Positions 6,774 through 13,240 of a stretch of 16,292 nt of DNA are shown piece after piece. Made by a program: the position numbers and the translations under genes. The notes under the pieces are model-generated. The model was not told where the DNA came from. It saw only the letters and a list, made by a program, of their open reading frames with translations, and made no database searches. Where the stretch lies: the NCBI GenBank assembly GCA_016215705.1, contig JACRIR010000037.1:1-16292 (forward strand), read 5' to 3'. Every line of letters starts with the position of its first letter. Positions within the stretch are counted from its first letter, which is position 1. Origin of the DNA: Candidatus Poribacteria bacterium (GTDB lineage Bacteria > Abyssobacteria > SURF-5).

Positions 6774-8552
6774 TTACCCCAGCAACTGAAGTACCGTCTG
6801 TGGAATTGCATTCGCCTGCGCCAATACAGACACGCCTGCCGACAGGAGTATCTGGTCCCTTGTGAATGAGCTTATTTCCGCCGAGATATCCACGTCTCTG
6901 ATCGTGCTCTCGGAAGCGGCCAAGTTCTCCTCCGCGATATTGAGGGAGCGCAAATTCGTCTCGAGCGTATTCTGCTGGAATGCGCCCAACTTTGCGCGCA
7001 GCCTCGAAATCTCGTCGATCGCCTGGTCGATGAGCGTGACAGAGTCGTTCGCGCCCTCGACGCTTTGAACATCGATTTCGTTCAGGTTCGCAAAGTTGCT
7101 GTCGTTCAAGATACCGAGAGCAAGTTTGTCCGATGAAATATCCTGGACGGATATCCTCACCACCTGATCCTGATTCGGTCCAACCTGGAACTGCAGCGAG
7201 TTGTCAAGGACCGAAAGCGTGACCGACGAGTTTGCGGTCGGAACGTTGAAGAAGCCGAAGCTGACATCCAGTGTGCCGAGCGCCTCGCCGGCCGAGTCAG
7301 TGCCGGCGCTCAGTGTCGCAGTCTCGCCCGAAGACATATTCACTTTCGGGCCAGAACCAAGCTGGACATCGAAGGAAGCGGCTGTCACTTCAACGTTGAG
7401 GGTTGCGCCGTCTATGAGGTTCTGCGAGCTGAATGCAGCCTCGAACGTCAGCGCAAGCGAGCCGCCGTCGGCGTCGAAAACCACAAAGCTCGTGGACGCT
7501 GTGGCAAGTCTCACAGTTGCGCCGTCGTCGAGTTGTACCCCGACGTTTGTGCCGTTGGCAGCGGTCACTGACGCCGCCGAGAAGCCATACTCCTGAGCCA
7601 GCGCCGCGCTTGCGAACGCTATCGTCAGGGTCTGGCTGGCGCCGACGGCCGTGCTGTTGCCGTCAATAATAATAGAGTATGTGTCGTCTCCATTATCAAC
7701 GGCGACAAACCTGCTTCCGGTCACCTCGGCGTTAATCTCGGCCACTATGTTGGAGACCGTGTTGACCTCATCACCCTCGAAGGTCACCACGCTCGTGCCG
7801 GCCGCGGACGTTATCGTTATCGTCGTAGCCGTCAGCGTGCTGTTGCCGTCGAACAATGCCTCGAGCGATGATGTCACATAAGCGCCGGTCGCCTCGGAAA
7901 CCACGAGGCTGTGCGACCCCGGCTCCAGACCATTCGGGTCTCCGTCGCTGCCCGTGCCCGCCAGCCTCACGTTGCTCAGCAAAGCGAACGAGTCCGAAGT
8001 GATCGATGCGCTCGCGTTTGTTATATTCGTGATGCTGAGGGTGTACGAGCCTGTGGCAAGGGTGCTGTCGGTCATAGTCTGCAGACCGACCGTGTTAGGA
8101 CTCGTGAGAGAAACCTCGTTCTCGAACGTGCCATCGAGCAGTGTCTGGATACTGAACTGCGTCGTGTCCGAGATGCGGGTTATCGTCTCGAGAGCGTTGG
8201 CGATTTCCGCCTGGTCCGCCGCGAGCGACGTCGCGTTGTTGATGCCCGAGTTTGCCGCATCGAGCGCCAACTCGCGCATGCCGATCAGCAGCGAGTTCAC
8301 CTCGTTAAGAGCGCCCTCAATCGTCTGCACGAGGTTAACCGCTCTCTCAGAGTTGACAATAGCCGCGTTCAGGCCGGCAAGCTGCGACCTGAGCTGCTCC
8401 GAAATCGCCAGACCGGCAGGGTCGTCGGCTGCGGTGTTGATGCGCAGGCCCGACGACAACCTCTGCACCGACCTGAACAATCTGGAGTCGGCGAGCAACA
8501 GATTCCTGTGCGCGGTTATCGCCGTTATGTTGGTGTTGATCCGTAAACCCAT
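6774..8552 (-). CDS. fliC: Flagellin with large central variable domain
   Basis: The filament subunit, 592 residues. The D0/D1 N-terminus is classic: MGLRINTNITAITAHRNLL at the start, QRLSSGLRINTAADDPAGLA at 30-49, and GMRELALDAAN at 91-101. The C-terminus is equally conserved (LGAFQQNTLETNLRSLNIAE at 522-541, then RDVDISAEISSFTRDQILLS and a Leu-Gly end). Between about 150 and 455 lies a variable, beta-rich, Ser/Thr/Ala-dominated region without cysteine and poor in lysine, the part that would be surface exposed and a natural target for O-glycosylation. The start at 8552 is fixed by AAGGAGG at 8559-8565, six bases upstream; the ATG at 8558 abuts that motif and is too close. Transcription is from the sigma28 promoter at 8819-8845 through a leader of about 260 bases. 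Confidence 0.95.
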   Translation of the reverse strand: MGLRINTNITAITAHRNLLLADSRLFRSVQRLSSGLRINTAADDPAGLAISEQLRSQLAGLNAAIVNSERAVNLVQTIEGALNEVNSLLIGMRELALDAANSGINNATSLAADQAEIANALETITRISDTTQFSIQTLLDGTFENEVSLTSPNTVGLQTMTDSTLATGSYTLSITNITNASASITSDSFALLSNVRLAGTGSDGDPNGLEPGSHSLVVSEATGAYVTSSLEALFDGNSTLTATTITITSAAGTSVVTFEGDEVNTVSNIVAEINAEVTGSRFVAVDNGDDTYSIIIDGNSTAVGASQTLTIAFASAALAQEYGFSAASVTAANGTNVGVQLDDGATVRLATASTSFVVFDADGGSLALTFEAAFSSQNLIDGATLNVEVTAASFDVQLGSGPKVNMSSGETATLSAGTDSAGEALGTLDVSFGFFNVPTANSSVTLSVLDNSLQFQVGPNQDQVVRISVQDISSDKLALGILNDSNFANLNEIDVQSVEGANDSVTLIDQAIDEISRLRAKLGAFQQNTLETNLRSLNIAEENLAASESTIRDVDISAEISSFTRDQILLSAGVSVLAQANAIPQTVLQLLG

Positions 8553-8558
8553 GTTCAT

Positions 8559-8620
8559 CCTCCTTGATGCGTGCGCCCAACCCAGATGAGCGACGCTGTT
8601 GCGCGGGCCTCCTTGCCCGC
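8559..8620 (-). promoter_or_regulatory. Candidate two-site CsrA control element of flagellin mRNA
   Basis: On the flagellin mRNA strand, GCGGGC-AAGGAG-GCCCGC (8620-8603) is a perfect 6-bp GC stem presenting AAGGAG in a six-base loop. About 45 bases further on, AAGGAGG (8565-8559) is the flagellin ribosome binding site. CsrA binds GGA in hairpin loops with ARGGA context and bridges a second site over the Shine-Dalgarno, as known for the Bacillus subtilis hag leader. The match here is seen in the sequence; the regulation is inferred. Confidence 0.5.
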
Positions 8621-8818
8621 AAGCCAATTTCGCAGGTATTGGCCTTGACCTCGAATCTCTTTTAGGTCGGATTCGACGACCATTTCAACCAGGGACTGTT
8701 TCCGCGTCAGCCCCCGGCACTCTCCCCTCTTATTGTCATTCCCGCGAAAAGCCCGCCCTCGCCCGGATGAAGAGGAAGAGCGAAGATGGCAATCCGTCAT
8801 AGATGATTCCGTTGTTTT

Positions 8819-8845
8819 ATATCGGCACATGGGAGGAAAACTTTA
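8819..8845 (-). promoter_or_regulatory. Sigma28 (FliA) promoter of flagellin
   Basis: Read on the minus strand, TAAAGTTT (8845-8838), an 11-base spacer and GCCGATAT (8826-8819) match the FliA consensus TAAAGTTT-N11-GCCGATAA at 15 of 16 positions. The start point would be near 8811, giving a leader of about 260 bases before the flagellin ATG. Confidence 0.88.
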
Positions 8846-8889
8846 GAACACTCGCGTCCATTGCTCACAGTCCCCATAGATAGACAATT

Positions 8890-8918
8890 TTGTAATCGCT
8901 GAACCAATCGTGTATACT
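8890..8918 (+). promoter_or_regulatory. Sigma70-like promoter for the methyltransferase gene
   Basis: TTGTAA (8890-8895), a 17-base spacer and TATACT (8913-8918) resemble a housekeeping promoter, with four and five of six consensus matches. It points away from the sigma28 promoter, whose -35 lies 44 bases to the left. A small GCCCA/TGGGC hairpin follows at about 8932-8948 in the leader. Confidence 0.5.
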
Positions 8919-9067
8919 TTGGAGCATGTAAGCCCATTGCACGTGGGCGTTTGGAGAAAAGATGAAGCCCGAGACCAAAAACACGCCTGCCTATTTCTCT
9001 TTCAGTCTCTTCCTCCCCTTTCGTCTTGTTCCTTTCGTCTATTCCTTTTTCTCAGGAGGAGAACGGT

Positions 9068-9832
9068 ATGGTGGGTGACACTGAACTACGAGCCCTATAT
9101 ATCGGCCTTATTCAGAAGTGCCTGACCAACACCATCTACGAAGACCCCCCAAAAGACCCATGGACCGGCGGCCAATACGACCCGAAGATAAGGGATCGCG
9201 GACTGGATTGGCCCTCGAAAGCGCATACCATGATCGGTACCCAACGCATGACCAATCTCAGGAAACTTACCGAACATGTCATCGCCAACAATGTTCCCGG
9301 CGATCTGATAGAGACCGGCATATGGCGAGGCGGCGCCTGTATCCTCATGCGAGCGATACTTAAGGCCTATGGTGTCATTGATAGAATTGTCTGGTGCGCA
9401 GACTCTTTCGAAGGCTTGCCCAAACCCGACTCGCATCTGTTTCCGCAAGACGCCGGCGATGTCCACCACACATATGATTCGCTCGCTGTTTCACTTGAAG
9501 AGGTAAAAGCCAACTTCACAAGATATGACCTGCTCGATGACCAGGTGAGATTCCTCAAGGGCTGGTTTAAAGACACTCTGCCCACCGCCCCCATCAAGAG
9601 CCTATCCATATTGCGTCTCGATGGCGATATGTACGAATCGACCGCCGAAGCGTTCCTGTACCTCTACGATAAACTGACTCCGGGCGGTTTCGTTATTGTC
9701 GATGACTATGGGGCCCTGGGCGGATGCCGTTCCGCCACCAACGACTTCCGCAGACAGCGCAACATCACCGACCCCATTCAGAATATTGACGGAATAGGTG
9801 TGTTCTGGCAGAAATCTCAAGCAAGCTTCTGA
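9068..9832 (+). CDS. TylF/MycF-family O-methyltransferase
   Basis: A 254-residue SAM-dependent methyltransferase of the macrocin O-methyltransferase (TylF) family, usually acting on sugar hydroxyls with a divalent metal. The SAM-binding motif is DLIETGIWRGGA (79-90). The acidic loop ADSFEGLPKPD (111-121) is a family signature. RLDGDMYES (183-191) and FVIVDDYG (208-215) supply the likely metal-binding aspartates. The ATG at 9068 is chosen over an in-frame upstream start at 9026 because AGGAGGA at 9054-9060 lies 7 bases before it, and the extra upstream residues read as non-conserved. Its place between flagellin and glycosyltransferases suggests it methylates a sugar on flagellin or a surface glycan (inference). 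The last codons overlap a 24-bp near-duplication. Confidence 0.85.
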   Translation: MVGDTELRALYIGLIQKCLTNTIYEDPPKDPWTGGQYDPKIRDRGLDWPSKAHTMIGTQRMTNLRKLTEHVIANNVPGDLIETGIWRGGACILMRAILKAYGVIDRIVWCADSFEGLPKPDSHLFPQDAGDVHHTYDSLAVSLEEVKANFTRYDLLDDQVRFLKGWFKDTLPTAPIKSLSILRLDGDMYESTAEAFLYLYDKLTPGGFVIVDDYGALGGCRSATNDFRRQRNITDPIQNIDGIGVFWQKSQASF

Positions 9833-9852
9833 CAGAAATCTCAGACAAGCTT
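9809..9852. repeat. 24-bp near-tandem duplication across the methyltransferase stop
   Basis: CAGAAATCTCAAGCAAGCTT (9809-9828) recurs as CAGAAATCTCAGACAAGCTT (9833-9852), differing at two bases. The gene's TGA stop falls between the copies, so the duplication may have set the present 3' end. Confidence 0.7.
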
Positions 9853-9855
9853 TGT

Positions 9856-9880
9856 GTAGGGGCGGCCCGTGAGGTCGCCC
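9856..9880. repeat. GTAGGGGC-type palindromic repeat, diverged copy
   Basis: GTAGGGGCGGCCCGTGAGG followed by TCGCCC starts with the same GTAGGGGC as the copies at 9949-9971 and 14617-14641. Its arms 9860-9867 and 9873-9880 pair with one G-T wobble around a 5-base loop. Confidence 0.5.
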
Positions 9881-9948
9881 ACAAGGACGCAAGCACTAAA
9901 TTGGGTTGCCATCTGAGGCCACCCGCGAGGACCCAAGCGCATATTTGG

Positions 9949-9971
9949 TAGGGGCGCAATTCATTGCGCCC
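9949..9971. repeat. GTAGGGGCG palindromic repeat
   Basis: After TAG, GGGCGCAAT (9952-9960), a TC spacer and ATTGCGCCC (9963-9971) form a perfect 9-bp inverted repeat. The same element, inverted or with one changed pair, occurs inside the large glycosyltransferase gene at 14573-14596 and 14617-14641. Confidence 0.8.
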
Positions 9972-10013
9972 GAACGAAATCCACAAGAACAAATTTGACA
10001 AATCACTAGACCG

Positions 10014-11930
10014 ATGAACAAAGAAATTTGGAGCCAGGCCCCATCCCTAACCTACAGGGGAATAACACGCAATGTCCCCCTGCAGAACTTCGCCGGACGC
10101 AACTACCTGGCCTACACCGACCCGATCTTGATTGCACAGCTTGAGATCAAAAACGATGAACGCGTGTTGGATGTCGGGGGCGGCGCGGCTCCTTGTTCCC
10201 GCGCGGACGTCGTCACTGACGCATATCTTGATGACGACACGCATCGCGTCGGCAAACCCACGCCAAAAGACAAAAAGTACGTTGAATGTTTTGCCGAGAA
10301 CCTTCTATTCGATGACGGCGAATTCGACGTCGCCATATGCAAACATGTGCTCGAGCACGCAGTTGACCCGGAAGCAGCTTGCAAAGAGATTGCCCGGGTC
10401 GCTCGCCGTGGATACATAGAAACCCCCAGCCCATGGAGCGAGTATTTCTACGGCTATCCTCCCCACCGCTGGATGATATCCGCCGAAAACGGGGTTCTGG
10501 TTTTCCGTCCCAGACCGTTTATCAGAAGTCCTTTCCTGAATTGCCTCCGCTGGATGGAATACTGTGACGCTGATTTCAGCCTCCGGTGGAATCTTGAATA
10601 CAGGAATCTGATAACCACCCAGTTTCCATGGAAGGGGGAAATCCCCTATAGGATCGAATCAGGCGCCGGTTTCAATTATGATGATCCCGAACAGGCATTT
10701 GAGTCTCATTTATCCTTCGTCATAAATGCGCTGCGCTTCGGAGGAGTGCCTGCAGGTGAACTGGAATACGAGGCGCGCGCGGCGCTCAAGTTTCGACCGC
10801 AATCCGCCATCGCTTTCAACGCCCTCGGTGTGGTGCTGCGGCTTGCCAGACAAAATGAGAAAAGCCAGGAAGCCTTCAGTGAAGCGTGCCGACTCGAACC
10901 GAACGATGGAGTCTTTCGTCACAACGCGCAACTACCGCTGAACTCTTCCCAGTGCCAGTTGAAACTTCTTCCTCCTGAGCCGGCAGACTCCGGCCTTCCT
11001 GCTGAAGACTTCGCAGGAAAAGTGTTCTATTCAGGTTCCCGGGAACATGATTCTCTGCTGGCAACTCAGTTGAACATCAAGGACGAAGAAAAGGTCCTTG
11101 ACGTCATGAACCAGGGGAACATTTTCGCCAGAACAAATTTCATCGTGGACGTCAGCGGCGAAACGCTGACTTACCGCAGTGAAAAAGAAACCCGTTTCCT
11201 GGGGTGTGCCCCGCCGTCCGCGTTCACGGCGATGCCGTTCCCGGACGGCTCGCTCGACGTTGCAATTGCGCGCGATGCGCTCGCATACATGGACCACCCA
11301 TCAAAGCTATGTTCGGAAATCCAACGTGTGGCCCGACGCGGCTTCATCGAAGTTCCCCACCATTATTGGGAATACGTGTGGGGAAATCCTAAGCACAGAT
11401 GGCTATGCGCATTCGAGAATGGCGTGTTGGTCTTCAGAAGAAAACCGTTTGCCAAAATCCCCTTCAAGAGTGTGATGGTCCCACTTGTCCTGAAGTTCCC
11501 TGAGCTGCGACATCGGATCGAGGTCTCTCTGCGCAATGTGTCGTTCATCCAGTTGGCATGGGAAGGCCGCTTCGATTTCCGGGTGGAAGACGATCCGGCA
11601 TGTCCCTATGACTATCATCGCCCTAAAGATGCTCTCCTCGCGCACATAGACTGCGGATATAATCTGTGCAACCAGGGCGCGCCACAGGCGGCGTTGCCTG
11701 AAGCTGAAGCGGCCTTGGCAATTGATGGCAACCACCCCGACAGTCTCAATATGCGCGGCCTTATTGCATGGGCCTCGGGACACTATAAGGAAGGACTCGA
11801 GCATGTTCGCCGGGCGGCCGAATTGGCGCCGGAAAACAAAACCATCGCCGAAAACTTCCGCTTCATGCGAGAAAAATACACGCAAATTTCAGCAAACAAA
11901 GACACCGGAGATAAGCAACCGAGAACATAG
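10014..11930 (+). CDS. Tandem class I methyltransferase / TPR protein with degenerate second domain
   Basis: A 638-residue protein made of two homologous halves. Half one (about 25-235) is a type-11-like SAM methyltransferase: motif I VLDVGGGAAP (51-60), an acidic strand end at VTDAYLDD, then FDVAICKHVLEH (104-115). A TPR-like pair follows (about 250-296). Half two (about 335-530) repeats the order and shares RVARRG, HRW and ENGVLVFR with half one, but motif I has become VLDVMNQGNI (361-370) and the HVLEH equivalent is DALAYM, so it is probably inactive for SAM binding. A second TPR block ends the protein (about 540-615). The ATG at 10014 lacks a strong Shine-Dalgarno. It lies 181 bases after the TylF-like gene on the same strand. 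A glycan or protein methylation role is inferred only from context. Confidence 0.75.
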   Translation: MNKEIWSQAPSLTYRGITRNVPLQNFAGRNYLAYTDPILIAQLEIKNDERVLDVGGGAAPCSRADVVTDAYLDDDTHRVGKPTPKDKKYVECFAENLLFDDGEFDVAICKHVLEHAVDPEAACKEIARVARRGYIETPSPWSEYFYGYPPHRWMISAENGVLVFRPRPFIRSPFLNCLRWMEYCDADFSLRWNLEYRNLITTQFPWKGEIPYRIESGAGFNYDDPEQAFESHLSFVINALRFGGVPAGELEYEARAALKFRPQSAIAFNALGVVLRLARQNEKSQEAFSEACRLEPNDGVFRHNAQLPLNSSQCQLKLLPPEPADSGLPAEDFAGKVFYSGSREHDSLLATQLNIKDEEKVLDVMNQGNIFARTNFIVDVSGETLTYRSEKETRFLGCAPPSAFTAMPFPDGSLDVAIARDALAYMDHPSKLCSEIQRVARRGFIEVPHHYWEYVWGNPKHRWLCAFENGVLVFRRKPFAKIPFKSVMVPLVLKFPELRHRIEVSLRNVSFIQLAWEGRFDFRVEDDPACPYDYHRPKDALLAHIDCGYNLCNQGAPQAALPEAEAALAIDGNHPDSLNMRGLIAWASGHYKEGLEHVRRAAELAPENKTIAENFRFMREKYTQISANKDTGDKQPRT

Positions 11931-11934
11931 AATC

Positions 11935-11983
11935 CAACGAAAAACGGGGACACGGTGCGGCATCATGTCCCCGTTTTTCGTTG
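11935..11983. terminator. Bidirectional terminator, 18-bp perfect stem between convergent genes
   Basis: Arms 11935-11952 and 11966-11983 are exact reverse complements with a 13-base loop. The stem has a GC-rich inner part (CGGGGACA) and an A5/T5 outer part, so either strand ends in a U-tract. It lies between the end of the plus-strand methyltransferase (11930) and the end of the minus-strand glycosyltransferase (11999), as expected for a shared terminator. Its core is related to the palindrome at 13091-13127. Confidence 0.8.
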
Positions 11984-11998
11984 AAACGCAGCCGGGCG

Positions 11999-12823
11999 CT
12001 AGACCACGGCCTTCATAAACTCCACCATCGGATAACTCTTCTTGAACTGGCTGTGTGTGTCGATCCTTACGCGCTCTATTTCATCCATGTGGCTCAGATA
12101 GAAATAGCATGTCTCTACGATTTTGTCATAGGGCGCCATGCAGAGCTCCACTGCATCATATGGATTGACTGGAGACGTCTCTGAAACAACAAAACAGGCG
12201 TTATTAAGCAAATACGAAATCCTCGGGGCCTCGAATATTCTCATGCCATAGTAGTGGACATTGAGGACTATCCTCGAGCGGGAAATCAAAGCGTCTCTCT
12301 GCTTTCCATATTGGCCAAACAGAACCCTGACCTTCGCAATACCGGCCAGTCTGTCAAGAATAGCTTTCCTTCTGTCGCCGACGCTCCCATAGAACATTAT
12401 GTCGATGTCTTTTTGCTGCCCTCGTTCGATTAGCTCAAGCGCCTCATGATATCCAATTGGCAGATGTTTCGCCTCAATATTCAGACGCCTGAGAAACTCA
12501 ATGTTCTCCCTCGAATAATCCCACACGGCGAACGCATTCTCCAACAACTGCCTGATGTTGTCGCTATACCAACCTTCTTTTGCGTCCAATTGCTCCAATT
12601 GGTAAGGGATATACCGATATTTCCGCAGGACCTCCTCGAAACGCAACAAGTGATACCCCAGCAGAACGTTAATCCTCTCTGCTGATAACGTGTTCACTGT
12701 GTAATCACAGTCTATCCCGATGGAATTCAACGAGCTTTTCAGCAAAACGGCTATTTCATGGAAACACAGGGAATGGACATACCCTTTGGGCATAATCAAG
12801 CATATTCGGTATTTTGTCTTCAA
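11999..12823 (-). CDS. Putative glycosyltransferase, GT-B/group 1-like
   Basis: A 274-residue soluble protein resembling small group-1, CgeB-like glycosyltransferases. It opens with a strand (YRICLIMPKGYVHSLCFHEI, 5-24) and an N-terminal domain up to about 120. The C-terminal half has DIDIMFYGSVGDRRKAIL (139-156), IVLNVHYYGMRIFEAPRISY (185-204) and then LLNNACFVVSET (205-216), the last two matching the donor-binding half where the lineage keeps an acidic residue after a small-residue turn. No membrane segment is visible. The start is a TTG at 12823: an in-frame stop lies just upstream, and the ATG at 12793 would cut into the first strand. Only a weak GGAAG precedes it. The gene faces the large GT2 gene divergently. 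Sugar donor and acceptor are unknown. Confidence 0.6.
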   Translation of the reverse strand: MKTKYRICLIMPKGYVHSLCFHEIAVLLKSSLNSIGIDCDYTVNTLSAERINVLLGYHLLRFEEVLRKYRYIPYQLEQLDAKEGWYSDNIRQLLENAFAVWDYSRENIEFLRRLNIEAKHLPIGYHEALELIERGQQKDIDIMFYGSVGDRRKAILDRLAGIAKVRVLFGQYGKQRDALISRSRIVLNVHYYGMRIFEAPRISYLLNNACFVVSETSPVNPYDAVELCMAPYDKIVETCYFYLSHMDEIERVRIDTHSQFKKSYPMVEFMKAVV

Positions 12824-12843
12824 TTCAGTCTTCCGTTCTCATG

Positions 12844-12868
12844 AAAAAAGGGAGCATGCTGTCTCCCT
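12844..12868 (-). terminator. Terminator-like hairpin just upstream of the minus-strand glycosyltransferase
   Basis: On the minus strand, AGGGAG (12868-12863) pairs with CTCCCT (12854-12849) around an 8-base loop and is followed by six Us (12849-12844). It lies only about 20 bases before the TTG start, so it would act on leader transcription as an attenuator, or block read-through from the right. The stem is short, hence moderate confidence. Confidence 0.45.
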
Positions 12869-13090
12869 CTAATCATCTCCATTTCCCTTCGGGGGAGAGG
12901 GAAACTAATTGCCCCGCCTTTGATGAAGAGGGAATGGGGGAATTCTACCTCATTAACTCATATCGGCATATTTTGCCGAAGATTGAGTGGTTAGACGCTC
13001 CGCTCTCCATTGCGCTAAACCCATTGAACTCAAGGAAGACGCGCATATTGCCGATATAACTCGTGACGCGATCAGTCGCAGGCGAAGGTT

Positions 13091-13127
13091 AAATTGGGGA
13101 CACCATGCCGCATGGTGTCCCCAATTT
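13091..13127. repeat. 17-bp perfect palindromic repeat, GGGGACA family
   Basis: Arms 13091-13107 and 13111-13127 are exact reverse complements with a 3-base CCG loop. The core GGGGACACCATGCCGCATGG followed by TGTCCCC matches 22 of 27 positions of the core at 11946-11972. The flanking A/T arms differ between the two sites but are self-complementary in each, which suggests a dispersed palindromic element rather than a chance terminator. Confidence 0.8.
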
Positions 13128-13240
13128 GACCGGAACCAGCCGGACAATTTGTGAAGGTCGCCCCGTGAGAATTACGGCAGACATTCAAGAAATTGACGGT
13201 AAGCAATGCGAAACACCTTTCGGGAGAAGGATGAGTTCAT

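Larger units (their letters stand above)
8553..9067. other. Divergent regulatory region between flagellin and the methyltransferase
   Basis: There is no convincing gene in these 515 bases. They carry, from left to right, the flagellin Shine-Dalgarno, a CsrA-like hairpin, a long flagellin leader, the sigma28 promoter on the minus strand, a sigma70-like promoter on the plus strand, and a roughly 140-base leader with AGGAGGA (9054-9060) for the methyltransferase. Confidence 0.7.
12824..13240. other. Intergenic region between divergent glycosyltransferase genes
   Basis: I find no convincing gene here. It contains a minus-strand hairpin with a U-tract (12844-12868), a TTTCCCT/AGGGAAA inverted repeat (about 12881-12903), an inverted pair of TATCGGCA-type segments (about 12960 and 13055), and the perfect palindrome at 13091-13127. 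No convincing promoter for the plus-strand gene was found. Confidence 0.5.

Noticed and set aside
8555-8830. Minus-strand 91-codon frame ending over the flagellin ribosome binding site, a possible leader peptide
   Set aside because: Its ATG at 8830 lies inside the sigma28 promoter, upstream of the transcript start. The internal ATG at 8800 has only a weak ribosome site, and the Arg/Gly/Ser-rich product looks like translated non-coding sequence.
12814-13059. Plus-strand 81-codon frame in the intergenic region
   Set aside because: It overlaps the start of the minus-strand glycosyltransferase and runs through hairpins; no ribosome site and no recognisable domain.
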